A stretch of 42,765 nt of DNA, from positions 1 to 42,765 of the forward strand of contig JAGOHK010000032.1 in the NCBI GenBank assembly GCA_017996175.1, read 5' to 3'. Made by a program: the position numbers and the translations under genes. Positions 1-8,289 of the stretch are shown piece by piece. The stretch is from Leptospiraceae bacterium (GTDB lineage Bacteria > Spirochaetota > Leptospiria > Leptospirales > Leptospiraceae). Under the pieces are notes generated by a model. That model was not told the DNA's origin, ran no database searches, and saw only the letters and a program-made list of their open reading frames with translations. Numbering within the stretch: the stretch's first letter is position 1; every line of letters begins with the position of its first letter.

Positions 1-779
1 TCTGCGACTTTACCCAAATCTTTCTCAAATAACTTTACCATAAACCATACCGTATCCAAGTTTCCAACAGTCGCTAAGTTAGTGATCGCATCTACCTGCG
101 AGCCTCGGACTACATCCCGGGAAAGAATGATTCCGTCTAGTGGAGAGGTTACTTCTATTCTACCCGAATTTTCTCCAACTCCAGAGTTATTCGTATCTGG
201 ATTTATTTCAGGAACAGGAATTCCTAGTGCAAGCAAATTACCCTTATCCGCTCTAAGTTCCGCTTCTTGGACTTTCAATTCCGACTCTGCATTAATCGCT
301 TCTTGTTCTGCGGCTAACTTTAAAGTAACTAATTCCCTAATACGTTTCGCATTTCTAGAAGTAGCGTTTACTCTAGATAAGCTACTCAAATACTTAGAGC
401 GCGATCTAGCAGCTTCTGTGGAATCGAGGATAGCCAGAACTTGCCCTTTTCGAACACGAGAGCCTTCGATGAAACGAACTTCGGAAACTCTACCGGGGAT
501 ACGAGCGCTTACCTTCGTAACTCTATCAGGATCAGGGCTTACTTCTCCAATGAGATTCAAAGTTTCCCTAAACTCGACCAGATTCACTTGTATAGAATGT
601 AGGTTTACATCTTTAGAAACTTCCGAGTCGATTTTAATACTTTCTTCTAGAGGTAAATCTTTGTTTTCCTCTACAACTTCTACACTAGATTTTTTCTTGG
701 AGAAATAAGTATAAAGTCTGTACGAAGAAAAAAGGATGGCGAGTAGAATTAATAGAGCGTAAAATTTATTGTATTTCAT
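1..779 (-). CDS. RND efflux periplasmic adaptor (CzcB/HlyD family), partial
   Basis: Membrane-fusion adaptor that links an inner-membrane RND pump to an outer-membrane channel. The frame is open from ATG at 779 to the window edge, so the C-terminal barrel and membrane-proximal domains lie outside. About 259 residues are visible: an N-terminal membrane anchor (about 5-24), the first half of a lipoyl/barrel-sandwich domain (GRVSEVRFIEGSRVRKGQ, about 96-113), an alpha-helical hairpin (about 122-182) and the second lipoyl half (SPLDGIILSRDVVRGSQV, about 212-229). That order is typical of CzcB/CusB adaptors. It starts 6 bases after the stop of the TolC-like gene, so the two are probably one operon, and a CzcA-type pump would be expected next, to the left. 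The metal specificity is inferred from the family and from the Cys/His-rich neighbour. Confidence 0.88.
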   Translation of the reverse strand, partial: MKYNKFYALLILLAILFSSYRLYTYFSKKKSSVEVVEENKDLPLEESIKIDSEVSKDVNLHSIQVNLVEFRETLNLIGEVSPDPDRVTKVSARIPGRVSEVRFIEGSRVRKGQVLAILDSTEAARSRSKYLSSLSRVNATSRNAKRIRELVTLKLAAEQEAINAESELKVQEAELRADKGNLLALGIPVPEINPDTNNSGVGENSGRIEVTSPLDGIILSRDVVRGSQVDAITNLATVGNLDTVWFMVKLFEKDLGKVA

Positions 780-785
780 AAGTCC

Positions 786-2093
786 TCATTTTACTATGTA
801 TTGTGCTAAGGGAAATCCAATCGAACGAAGTAACTCGATTTTGGCTAAGTCATAATCGGACTTCGTTTGGATATAGGAAAGTTTTAATCCGACGAGCGAA
901 TTCTGAGCAACCAAAGCATCTCGGATATTAATCTGTCCAGTAGAGAGAGCTTTCTTCAAAGAAAGTAGGTTTTCATCCACCTTTCGCATAAGCTCTAGCG
1001 GATAATTCTTATATTCCTCTTTTAGAGAATTATAATTGGCAACTGCTCGGATGACTTCAAACTTAATCGTATGTTGATTTACTTCTAAGTCAGTAAGCGC
1101 CTGTTCTTTTCGAGCTTCGGATTCCACAATCTCACCTGAGTTGTCACGCCATACTCTAAGTGGGACTGAGGCTCTAGCACCAACTACATTTTCATTGAAT
1201 CCATCTCGTTGTAAATAGGCTGATACCGTTAAATTAGGAATAGCCTCTCGTTTTAAAAGTTCAATTCGTTTTTGAGCAGTTCTAACTTCTAATACACCAG
1301 AGTCCACTTCTGTTCGCTGTTTTAATGCTATAACAATTAAATCTTCTGTACTTTTTGTATTCAGTTGAACATCTGGAACCGTGTCTATAATTGAAAGCGG
1401 TAAATCGAAACTAACCCCCATCATGACAGTCAAATTACCCTTAGCCCCATCTCGCTTTCGAAGAGCAGAATTTAAAAGACGAGAAGATTTTGAAACCTCT
1501 GCATTAGCAATATCCGCATCAATTCCTGCCGCAAGTCCCTTATCACTTCTACCTTGCACAACTTTCGCCATCTCCAAGGAATTTTGATAAAGAAATTCGG
1601 TAATTCGATATTCTTCTAAAGAATTGTGATAGAATACAGCAGCAGAAAGTGCGATTGCAGTTGTATCTCTTTCCATGGTCGCAATTTTTTTAATCTGAGC
1701 AGAGTATTCTGAGTCAGCGACTTCCATCCGTTTGCCTCTCTGCCCACCCAAGTAAATTTCCTGCGAAGCTTGTAGTTCCCCATTCACTCCTCGTTCTGCG
1801 ACTGGGTTAAATACGCTAACCTCAGCTTGAGTTTGTCGCCTGTAAGCATTTGTCACTGATATAGTTGGATTAGAAGGAAACAAATACGCAGCGACAATTT
1901 TTTTTCCCTTAATCGCAATTAGCTCAATGCGAGATTTTTTAAATTCAGGACTGTGATTTAACACACATTCCACTATCGTGAGTAATTTTGTATTACCCGC
2001 ACAGTGAATATTTCCATCATGCGAGTCTGTGTCTATCGCATAAATTCCGATTGTACATAAAGTTAGTATTATAGTTATATAAAATGATTTCAT
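786..2093 (-). CDS. TolC-family outer-membrane efflux channel (CzcC-like)
   Basis: Outer-membrane channel component of a tripartite RND efflux system. The 435-residue product has a cleavable signal peptide (hydrophobic 4-19, ending around IGIYA) and a long body of alternating helical and strand segments, with two repeated halves as in TolC/CzcC proteins. Helical stretches rich in A, E, K and L at about 135-230 and 310-430 fit the alpha-barrel, and the length fits CzcC-type channels (about 400-450). The ATG at 2093 is preceded by a strong AGGAGG ribosome site. It lies directly upstream of the adaptor gene. Heavy-metal export is inferred from this pairing and from the small Cys/His-rich gene upstream; multidrug export is the alternative. 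Confidence 0.88.
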   Translation of the reverse strand: MKSFYITIILTLCTIGIYAIDTDSHDGNIHCAGNTKLLTIVECVLNHSPEFKKSRIELIAIKGKKIVAAYLFPSNPTISVTNAYRRQTQAEVSVFNPVAERGVNGELQASQEIYLGGQRGKRMEVADSEYSAQIKKIATMERDTTAIALSAAVFYHNSLEEYRITEFLYQNSLEMAKVVQGRSDKGLAAGIDADIANAEVSKSSRLLNSALRKRDGAKGNLTVMMGVSFDLPLSIIDTVPDVQLNTKSTEDLIVIALKQRTEVDSGVLEVRTAQKRIELLKREAIPNLTVSAYLQRDGFNENVVGARASVPLRVWRDNSGEIVESEARKEQALTDLEVNQHTIKFEVIRAVANYNSLKEEYKNYPLELMRKVDENLLSLKKALSTGQINIRDALVAQNSLVGLKLSYIQTKSDYDLAKIELLRSIGFPLAQYIVK

Positions 2094-2109
2094 AAATGCC
2101 TCCTTGTTT

Positions 2110-2284
2110 AAGGTGAACTCGGTTTAAGGATTTTTAGGAACTCCGATAATCATTCAATTAGTCATTCCCGAAATTTTCTATCGGGAATCTCTAGTTCTAA
2201 GAGAAATTTAATATTATTTGAGATCCCCAATAGAAAATTTCGGGGATGACAAATAAGAAAATTTTATTATGTCGAATTCACCTT
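2110..2284. repeat. Inverted-repeat element with GTCATTCCCG core
   Basis: A 175-bp MITE-like element between the TolC-like gene and the small Cys/His-rich gene. The outer ends AAGGTGAACTCG and CGAATTCACCTT are inverted with one mismatch. Inside, 2161-2191 and 2220-2250 form a second, longer inverted pair built on GTCATTCCCG-AAATTTTCTA-CGGGAATCTC with few mismatches. It could fold into a long hairpin in the operon leader. The CATTCCCG...CGGGAAT core resembles dispersed repeats seen in many bacteria. No open reading frame lies inside. Confidence 0.75.
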
Positions 2285-2294
2285 ATTTTAAAAA

Positions 2295-2645
2295 CTAAAC
2301 GAAAAAGACTCTAGGAGGGCGAATTAAATTAGAAAGATAATCAAAATTAACCGCAGTAAAAAAAGTAGGTACGGTATAAGAAATAGAAATTTGAGTATAG
2401 ATTTGATTTAGATAAAGATTAGAATAAGAAATTAAAGTATAATTACAGGGGCAGTTCACACATACATGAGTCTCTGCTTCGTGATCCTCGTCATGACCAG
2501 AAATGGAATGAACAGAAAACACACAGTCGTTCTCACTAGTTCCAATTCCACCACAAACGCATTCATTATCCATTATGCGCTGGAAAGCAAATAAGAACAA
2601 AAAAAATAGAACAAAAACCTGCATCAACCTTTTCATAGTTTCCAT
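2295..2645 (-). CDS. Small Cys/His-rich secreted protein upstream of efflux genes (CzcI-like?)
   Basis: A 116-residue protein with an N-terminal hydrophobic segment (about 7-22) that should act as a signal or membrane anchor. A middle part is crowded with possible metal ligands: CVCGG near residue 29, SGHDEDHEAETHVC near 50-62, then CVNCPC. It ends in IRPPRVFFV. A small His/Cys-rich exported protein ending in a basic-Pro-Pro motif directly ahead of a CzcC gene recalls CzcI-type accessory proteins of metal efflux operons. That family link is inferred from context and layout and has not been tested by alignment. ATG at 2645 or the in-frame ATG at 2636 could be the start. It is separated from the TolC-like gene by the 175-bp repeat. 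Confidence 0.62.
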   Translation of the reverse strand: METMKRLMQVFVLFFLFLFAFQRIMDNECVCGGIGTSENDCVFSVHSISGHDEDHEAETHVCVNCPCNYTLISYSNLYLNQIYTQISISYTVPTFFTAVNFDYLSNLIRPPRVFFV

Positions 2646-2863
2646 TGACTAGAATCTTTCCAGAAATGCAAGCAAGTAAATTTCTTCTTATGGAGGCAAC
2701 CTTACCCACACCAACGCTAAGTAATAAAAAAACTGACTACCAGCGAAACAGGCGAAAGAGAGTATAAAAAATGATACAAATTCAAACCCATTCGCAATTA
2801 TTTATGAACTATGGCATTTATATTGCAATTGACAGGACGAATTCGATCAAACTATTTTATACT

Positions 2864-3544
2864 ATGAGCATTACTCCCAAAAAAACTTTTTTAATTTTTC
2901 TAATGGCTGCGATTCTAGTAAATTGCAATTCTATTAAATCATGGAAAAACTCACCGAAAACCAAAGAAGACGAAACGTATATCTATGTAGTAAGCCATGG
3001 TTGGCATACAGGAGTTGTTATTTTACAAGAAAATATAGGAGAAGAATTACAGTTTTTTAATCGGTATTTTGGTATTAGCCCCTACTATGAAATTGGTTGG
3101 GGTGACAAAGGATTTTACGAAGCAGAAGAAATTACAACTAAAATTACTTTCCAGGCGTTATTCATTCCGACTGAGAGCGTATTACATGTAGTAGCCGTTT
3201 CTAAAGATCCGCGAAACTATTTTTCAAACTCAGAGATAATTCGAATTCCTATTTCCAAAAACGCGCATCGAATTTTAAATCAAACAATCTACAACTCATT
3301 TCAAACAAACGAAAAAGGAGAAGTAATAAAAACACGTCGCGGAATTTATGGAAATAGTTATTTTTTTGCTGGAAATGGATTTTATTATATTACAAATACA
3401 TGTAATACCTGGACAGCAAGAATTTTAGAAAAGTCTGGTCTACCTATCAGTAGTTTTCTGACTCTCACTGCAAGAAGCGTTATGAGTCAAAGTAAAGAGG
3501 CAATTGAATCTTATCACTGTTGCATTGAAAATTTTACTAAGTAA
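2864..3544 (+). CDS. DUF2459 (TIGR02117-type) lipoprotein
   Basis: A 226-residue conserved protein of the DUF2459 / urease-region hypothetical family, function unknown. Family hallmarks are visible: VSHGWHTGVVI, GWGDKGFYEA and, near the C terminus, NTCNTWTARILEKSGLPI. The conserved Cys, His and Trp pattern suggests a papain-like or amidase-like fold, but no activity is established. The frame is open from 2771. ATG 2864 was chosen because it gives a lipoprotein signal peptide with lipobox LVNC; the upstream extension is not hydrophobic. The protein is probably anchored in a membrane facing the periplasm. It stands alone, with a repeat-rich gap after it. Confidence 0.85.
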   Translation: MSITPKKTFLIFLMAAILVNCNSIKSWKNSPKTKEDETYIYVVSHGWHTGVVILQENIGEELQFFNRYFGISPYYEIGWGDKGFYEAEEITTKITFQALFIPTESVLHVVAVSKDPRNYFSNSEIIRIPISKNAHRILNQTIYNSFQTNEKGEVIKTRRGIYGNSYFFAGNGFYYITNTCNTWTARILEKSGLPISSFLTLTARSVMSQSKEAIESYHCCIENFTK

Positions 3545-3589
3545 ATTAAATTTCTTTTCTATCACCTTCGAAATTCCACCGATCGCTCT

Positions 3590-3733
3590 CGCTCAATGTC
3601 ATTAAGTTAGGAGAACCGCTTAAAGATTACCACGGATAAAAGATTAAGGATTATTAAGTCCAAACTCAATGTTGCTTCTTGGGGCGCAACATATTCGACT
3701 AAGCTCTGTGCAGGTTTCGGGGGTGACTCACGT
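3590..3733. repeat. Composite intergenic repeat
   Basis: Most of the gap between the DUF2459 and esterase genes is repeat. It holds CTCAATGTCATTAAGTTAG (shared with 12311 and 14260), AAAGATTACCAC, then CGGATAAAAGATTAAGG and its continuation (3634-3657, nearly identical to 12404-12427), and the ATGTTGC...GCAACAT hairpin (3669-3692). The same modules recur in the gaps near 12.3 and 14.3 kb in other arrangements, which points to nested or rearranged mobile repeats. No gene is seen here. Confidence 0.7.
3669..3692 (-). repeat. ATGTTGC...GCAACAT hairpin repeat, copy 1
   Basis: A 7-bp inverted pair ATGTTGC / GCAACAT around TTCTTGGGGC. The two other copies (12356-12380 and 14292-14316) lie in the opposite orientation and are one base longer, so this copy has lost one T. 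Confidence 0.75.
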
Positions 3734-3774
3734 TTTTTGCTTGCTTATTTTAGTAAATAAATTATTAATTCTGC

Positions 3775-4683
3775 ATGAAGCAAATACTTTTCATTTTAAT
3801 GTTTTTATTTTTAACTCAATGCAGTAAAACTTCTCTACGGGGGAGTAATATTCCAATCGACTATATTCTATTGCACGAAAAGATTTTAATTGATTCCATC
3901 GAACGCGAATATGTAATTTTTCGACCAAAGGCGATCAAACAAAATGTAATTTTAATCGGACTACATGGAAGAGGCGGAAGTGGGGAGGAATTTATGTGGA
4001 AAATCGAATTTAACCAGCTCGCGGAAGAAGAGGGGTTTATCATTGTATACCCTTCAGGAATCAATAAAGCTTGGGTAGACGGAAGAAAACTTCCCGAAGA
4101 AGACCTAAAAGCTAACGATGAAAAATTCCTACTGACTCTGAAAGACAAATTGCAAAATGATTTTTCAATTAAAAAATTCTTTTTATTCGGATATTCTAAC
4201 GGTGGGTTCATGACACAAAGAATGGCATTCATTTATCCCGATGCATTTACCGGATACGCAAGTGTAGTCTCTACCATCTCAGAAAATTTAAACAAAGAAA
4301 AACCAAAACAACCTGTCCCTGTTTTATTTATGAGTGGGACAGAAGATCCAATCGTTCCATACAGAGGTGGAGTGATTAATGGAAATAAAGGAGTTGCAAT
4401 CGGAGCAGAGGATACAGTCAAACAATGGGTCAAATGGAATAAATGCGCTCCAAAGCCAGACGCAGAAATTATTAACGAACAAAACGACGGGGTAAAAGTA
4501 TTTATCCACACCTACTCTAACTGTAAATCCGGCAAACCAGTTCGATTTCTAAAATTAGAGGGAGCGGGTCATGGTTGGCCAGGAAAATTAGAAGAAGAAA
4601 AAGGTTTCGGAAAATTTACAAACGAGATTAATGCCAACAGAGAGATATGGAAATTCTTTAAGGATTTACCAGGGAAAAACTAA
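3775..4683 (+). CDS. Secreted esterase / PHB depolymerase-like lipoprotein (COG3509 type)
   Basis: An alpha/beta-hydrolase predicted to cleave ester bonds outside the cytoplasm. Its 302 residues begin with a lipoprotein signal (LFLTQC). The oxyanion-hole region is LIGLHGRGGSGEEF, the nucleophile elbow is GYSNGG (Gly-x-Ser-x-Gly), the acid is in MSGTEDPIVPY and the histidine is in GAGHGWPG. This order and spacing match the LpqC/poly-3-hydroxybutyrate depolymerase/feruloyl-esterase group. The natural substrate cannot be read from sequence. Its 3' end overlaps the convergent LtaS-like gene by 18 bases, so it shares no operon with it. Confidence 0.85.
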   Translation: MKQILFILMFLFLTQCSKTSLRGSNIPIDYILLHEKILIDSIEREYVIFRPKAIKQNVILIGLHGRGGSGEEFMWKIEFNQLAEEEGFIIVYPSGINKAWVDGRKLPEEDLKANDEKFLLTLKDKLQNDFSIKKFFLFGYSNGGFMTQRMAFIYPDAFTGYASVVSTISENLNKEKPKQPVPVLFMSGTEDPIVPYRGGVINGNKGVAIGAEDTVKQWVKWNKCAPKPDAEIINEQNDGVKVFIHTYSNCKSGKPVRFLKLEGAGHGWPGKLEEEKGFGKFTNEINANREIWKFFKDLPGKN

Positions 4684-6618
4684 ATTCTTTTCCATTAATT
4701 GAATTGGTAGATTTAAAAATGCGTTAGTTTTTCGTTCAATCATTTTACATTTTGGTGATACATCGCAGTCAGCAGTATCAAAATATGGCTCTTTCATAGT
4801 AAAACTGAGAGTCCTATTTACACCATAAATATTTTGAAAATAAAAATGCTCATCATCAATCCAACCATACAAATAACCAAAACAAAAATAGGCGAATGAT
4901 TTAGGATTTGGGGCAAATAAGTCTTTACCCATTGCAGAAAATAAAATCGGTTTTCCAATAATTCCAAGTAAGGTTGGTATTATATCCAACTGTGATCCGA
5001 TTGTATTTTTCACTTCCGATTTAAAGCGATTAGGCGCATAAATTAATAAAGGAATATTTCTGTCTTCGTAGTGATTTAGATCTTTATGATGAGTGTGGTC
5101 TGAAAGAAATATAAAGATAGTATTTTCAAAGTATTTCTCTTTTTCTGCATTTTTAACAAATTCACCTATAGCATAATCCGCATAATGATAAGTATTCAGA
5201 AATTCAAAATCTCGTGTCTTAGAATCAAATATTTCAAATTTTTTATTCGGGACTTTATACGGATAATGGGTAGAAATCGTAAGATAAGTTGCCAGAAATG
5301 GTTTATCTAAGTTTTGTTTTTTTAAATACTCGTTAAAAAGTTCTAAACCATCGGCATCATCGTAACCCCAAATTCCTTTTTGATATTTTTTAGTTTGTTC
5401 TATGGTTTTTTCATCTACGATTTTATCAAATCCCCATCTTTTAATATGTGGTTCTAAGTTCTCAAAAGATAAATTACTACCCGTCATAAAAAGACTTTCA
5501 TAGTTTAACTGTTTCAATAATTTACCAAGACCGGATACTCTAGCATTAGCCTCTTGCGTATGTAATACACTCATCATCGGTCTATCAGGAATACCTGTAA
5601 GAGTAGCAAAAAGCCCATTGGAAGTGCGTCCACCCGTTGCAAAGAAACGTTTAAAAAAAATCCCCTTCTCTGCTAAACGATTAAAATTAGGTGTAACTTC
5701 TTTCCCATCTATGAGTCCATCTTTTGAAATAGGTTTTATAAACTTTCCAGTCCAACTTTCTAAAAGTACGATTACAATATTAGGCGGTTTCTTATCATTA
5801 ACCGCAGTAACTTTTCGAAGAATAGGGTAAATTGGATTTTCGAATTCTGCCCCTTCATACTGGATACTTTCCCGAACATACAAAATAGCTTCTGCTAAAG
5901 GAATTTTTTTTGAGTCAGGAATCTGGGTTTGACTTAAATCATAAAAAGAAGTAAATACTCCGTTTAATCCGAGGATATTAATAAACCCATTGTTGGAAAT
6001 GATTGCGTGACTTGGGCGTAAAGAAGTATTTTGAAAGCCACCTCGAATTAATAGAATCGAAAAAACAAAGAAAAATCCAAACTCCAAAATTCTAGATAAC
6101 GGCTTACGCACATTTTCCTCATAGCGAAAATTTTTTTTATAAAGATAAATCGCGATGCCAAAATAAAAAAGAATAAATAAACCAGCTAAAATAAATGCAA
6201 CAGGCTGCTCTGCAATAAAAGATTGAATAAGGATAAATATATCTTTGTTCAAAAACACAAATCCTTCATAACCTAAATGTTTATTCGCATTCGCAAAATA
6301 TACAATATCCCCAACTAAGTGCGAAGTCATCCATATAAAAAAAACATTTGGTAAAAATGCCCAAAAAAACCGATAACCGCTATATCTATTGAGTGGATAA
6401 ATAAGAGAAAGTAAATAAAACGGAGAAAGGATACTCGTTATGACAGAGAAATCAAATCTAACTCCTACAAAAAAACTTTGTATTACTAGCCATACACTTG
6501 CATCCCCTATCCTATCCCTGTAGGTAAATAAGAATATACCTCTATAAAAAAAACAGAATACGAGAAAAATGGAAAAGTATAAAAAGAAAAGTTTCGTTCG
6601 TAGATTTAATTTTGGCAT
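4666..6618 (-). CDS. LtaS-family sulfatase-fold membrane enzyme
   Basis: Integral-membrane enzyme of the alkaline-phosphatase superfamily (LTA synthase / phosphoglycerol transferase type). About five membrane segments fill the first 200 residues, followed by an outward-facing sulfatase domain. Metal and catalytic motifs are visible: NIVIVLLESW with the metal-binding Glu (about 287), GGRTSNG with the candidate nucleophile Thr (about 332), and FIFLSDHTHH with metal-binding Asp-His (about 508-509). Gram-negative relatives add phosphoglycerol or phosphoethanolamine to glycans or lipids. The substrate here is unknown, since spirochaetes lack classical lipoteichoic acid. The frame opens at 6669, but ATG 6618 (protein starting MPKLNLR) has the GGGGG ribosome site AAAGGGGGATTCAAATC just before it, giving 650 residues. 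Confidence 0.85.
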   Translation of the reverse strand: MPKLNLRTKLFFLYFSIFLVFCFFYRGIFLFTYRDRIGDASVWLVIQSFFVGVRFDFSVITSILSPFYLLSLIYPLNRYSGYRFFWAFLPNVFFIWMTSHLVGDIVYFANANKHLGYEGFVFLNKDIFILIQSFIAEQPVAFILAGLFILFYFGIAIYLYKKNFRYEENVRKPLSRILEFGFFFVFSILLIRGGFQNTSLRPSHAIISNNGFINILGLNGVFTSFYDLSQTQIPDSKKIPLAEAILYVRESIQYEGAEFENPIYPILRKVTAVNDKKPPNIVIVLLESWTGKFIKPISKDGLIDGKEVTPNFNRLAEKGIFFKRFFATGGRTSNGLFATLTGIPDRPMMSVLHTQEANARVSGLGKLLKQLNYESLFMTGSNLSFENLEPHIKRWGFDKIVDEKTIEQTKKYQKGIWGYDDADGLELFNEYLKKQNLDKPFLATYLTISTHYPYKVPNKKFEIFDSKTRDFEFLNTYHYADYAIGEFVKNAEKEKYFENTIFIFLSDHTHHKDLNHYEDRNIPLLIYAPNRFKSEVKNTIGSQLDIIPTLLGIIGKPILFSAMGKDLFAPNPKSFAYFCFGYLYGWIDDEHFYFQNIYGVNRTLSFTMKEPYFDTADCDVSPKCKMIERKTNAFLNLPIQLMEKNLVFPW

Positions 6619-6657
6619 GATTTGAATCCCCCTTTGTGAGACTGCGTAAACGCATTT

Positions 6658-6832
6658 AAAGATTACCACTGATGGACACCGAGAGCACCGATACTTGTCC
6701 TGAGCTAGGTGGTTACTGAGTCTGCCGAACGTGTCGCAGGGAAAGATACAATAGCTCTTTCATATTCGTAGCTTCTCGTTTGAACGCATATTATTTTTAT
6801 CGTTCTTTTATCGGTGTTCATTCCACCCTTTG
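6658..6832. repeat. GATGGACACC-family inverted-repeat element
   Basis: The gap upstream of the LtaS-like gene holds AAAGATTACCACTGATGGAC plus ACCGAGAGCACCGAT (6658-6692). A degenerate inverted partner, ATCGGTGTTCATTCCACCC, ends near 6832. The best preserved member of this family is at 25497-25653. No gene is seen. Confidence 0.65.
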
Positions 6833-6906
6833 ATAGTCGCAACCAACGCCTTCGCATGGTAAATCTGTATCTTTTGATGAGCGTAAAGAGGAGAAGGGAG
6901 ATTTAA

Positions 6907-7125
6907 TTAAAACATCCCGCCAGCAGCGTTAATCGCTTCCTTAACTTGTTCATAAAGTTCTGGGGGAATAGCGATTCCTTTCTGGGTAGGTTTGTATTCT
7001 CCATTTGCATCCGTATACCAGACACGAAGATTCAAAAGTTTTTTACCTTTGAACTCACTGATTTCTACGCGGATAATTTCACCCTTACCTTTGTCGATGT
7101 CCTTTATGATTCCAGTTTCACTCAT
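6907..7125 (-). CDS. PC4/YdbC-like ssDNA-binding transcriptional coactivator
   Basis: A 72-residue protein with the PC4 fold signature: [40 protein letters not shown] and a C-terminal helix ([15 protein letters not shown]). PC4-like proteins (YdbC in Gram-positive bacteria) are small dimeric proteins that bind single-stranded DNA or RNA. A role in transcription or DNA handling is inferred from the family. Its ATG overlaps the FNR stop as TAATG, so it is translationally coupled to the reductase. Length and motifs are complete. Confidence 0.85.
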   Translation of the reverse strand: MSETGIIKDIDKGKGEIIRVEISEFKGKKLLNLRVWYTDANGEYKPTQKGIAIPPELYEQVKEAINAAGGMF

Positions 7126-8057
7126 TAGTATGTCTCCACAAATAATTGTTTTTGTTCTTTTAATTTTTCTTCAAAATGAGATAATTCACCGTTATCCCCA
7201 AGTATTTTTTGTAATTCTGCAATTACACCCTTTTCCATTCCTTTCGGTCCACCACATATATAAAGTCTACCGTTATTTGCAAAGGAATTTTTGATCTGGT
7301 CTGAGATTTCTCTTACTCTATGACCAATGTACATTCTTCCACCATCAAAAGGATTATTTTCTTCGCGGCTAATAGCTGTTATTAGCTTAAAATTACTATA
7401 TTTTTTTTCTAGTTCTCTAAACTCATCCAGTAATACGATTTCGTCCGAGTACGGAGCACCGTAGATAATAGTGATTTTCCCCGTAAATTTAATTAATTTA
7501 TGTTCTAGAAGCTCGTACGTCATTCCATAAAAGGGAGCAATTCCAGTCCCCGTAGCGCAAAAGTAGATGTCTCCGCTAAAATCAGTCGCTGGAAGTAAAA
7601 AGTTCTTACCCGCAGGACCGGTCATTGTAACTTCATCGCCTTCTTTTAGATTGCACATGTAATTAGAGCCCGAACCTGAGAATTTGATATTACCCTCTTC
7701 GTCGTACGTATTATCTCGCTTTATAATAAATTCAATAGAATCTTCTTTCATTCCCATCGAATAGGTAGGAGAAGAAATAGAATAAAGTCGTATCGCATAA
7801 TCGGTATTTTCCGATCCCTTAGCTACTTTCTCCGGATCTTGACCCGGTGGAATAATCCCGGCACTTTGTCCAATCAGATAGGGAAACTGTGAGTGATCAA
7901 TTCCAATTACAATTCGATGAATAGAGGACATTCCTTCTTTTTTAGGACGTTTACCTTTTCCTGGGTCTGGAGTAAGTTGAATATTTTTTAAAACTTTTGC
8001 TTTGAGGGGAGCAGATTTTTTAAATAAATTGATCTTTGGCTCTCTAGGTGCTTTCAT
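7125..8057 (-). CDS. fnr: Ferredoxin--NADP(+) reductase (plastidic type)
   Basis: Flavoenzyme that passes electrons between NADPH and ferredoxin or flavodoxin. Its 310 residues hold the FAD-binding barrel ([11 protein letters not shown] corresponds to the RxYS flavin motif), a diphosphate/isoalloxazine region ([20 protein letters not shown]), the NADP domain ([14 protein letters not shown], then [11 protein letters not shown]) and a C-terminal tyrosine (VETY) stacking on the flavin. Leptospira is known to carry such a plant-like FNR, unlike most bacteria, so this is a lineage marker. ATG 8057 is preceded by AAAGGAATTAG. The PC4-like gene follows with a TAATG overlap. Confidence 0.93.
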   Translation of the reverse strand: MKAPREPKINLFKKSAPLKAKVLKNIQLTPDPGKGKRPKKEGMSSIHRIVIGIDHSQFPYLIGQSAGIIPPGQDPEKVAKGSENTDYAIRLYSISSPTYSMGMKEDSIEFIIKRDNTYDEEGNIKFSGSGSNYMCNLKEGDEVTMTGPAGKNFLLPATDFSGDIYFCATGTGIAPFYGMTYELLEHKLIKFTGKITIIYGAPYSDEIVLLDEFRELEKKYSNFKLITAISREENNPFDGGRMYIGHRVREISDQIKNSFANNGRLYICGGPKGMEKGVIAELQKILGDNGELSHFEEKLKEQKQLFVETY

Positions 8058-8138
8058 TCTAATTCCTTTGCTTTTTAAAAAGTTACTACTAACATTCTTT
8101 CTGAAAAGCTAAGGTCAATAAAAAAAGGGGAAAGTGAT

Positions 8139-8207
8139 GTGCCGTGTAGGAATTAAGCCTACGACCCAATCATAGTTGATTGGCTCTACCAAGTTAGGTA
8201 ACGACAC
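8139..8207 (-). other. tRNA-like cloverleaf (possible pseudo-tRNA or tRNA-mimic RNA)
   Basis: Read on the minus strand, 69 bases fold as a cloverleaf. A 7-bp closing stem pairs GTGTCGT with ACGGCAC, with one G-U that would be a C-A mismatch on the other strand. A D-like arm contains TTGGTAGAGC with T8 and A9 as in canonical tRNA. A perfect stem CCAATC/GATTGG has a six-base loop, and a perfect stem GTAGG/CCTAC has a seven-base loop. The end is followed by ATCA, close to discriminator-CCA. It is not a normal tRNA: it is three bases short, the anticodon loop has six bases (AACTAT), the T-loop is CTTAATT rather than TTCRANY, and the canonical D-stem has two mismatches. It lies between the porin gene and fnr. 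Confidence 0.5.
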
Positions 8208-8243
8208 GCGTTTCTAAATACTAATTCACTCTTTTTACGAAGA

Positions 8244-8274
8244 CCATTTAGATAAGATTTTTTTATCTAAATGG
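8244..8274 (-). terminator. Strong hairpin after the porin gene
   Basis: A perfect 12-bp inverted repeat CCATTTAGATAA / TTATCTAAATGG around a seven-base loop begins 16 bases past the stop of the nrfHA-porin unit. There is no T-run after it on the minus strand, so it may be a processing or stability hairpin rather than a classical intrinsic terminator. Confidence 0.5.
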
Positions 8275-8289
8275 AATTTAAAAAGAAAA

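Noticed and set aside
82-708. 208-codon open frame on the plus strand
   Set aside because: It lies entirely antisense to the CzcB/HlyD adaptor, whose minus-strand frame shows clear lipoyl motifs; the plus frame is Ser/Thr/Leu-rich shadow translation.
6992-7294. 100-codon plus-strand frame across the PC4-like and fnr junction
   Set aside because: Antisense to two well-supported coupled genes and without family features.
8139-8207. Functional tRNA gene
   Set aside because: The anticodon loop has six bases, the T-loop lacks TTC, and the canonical D-stem is mismatched, so it is listed only as tRNA-like.
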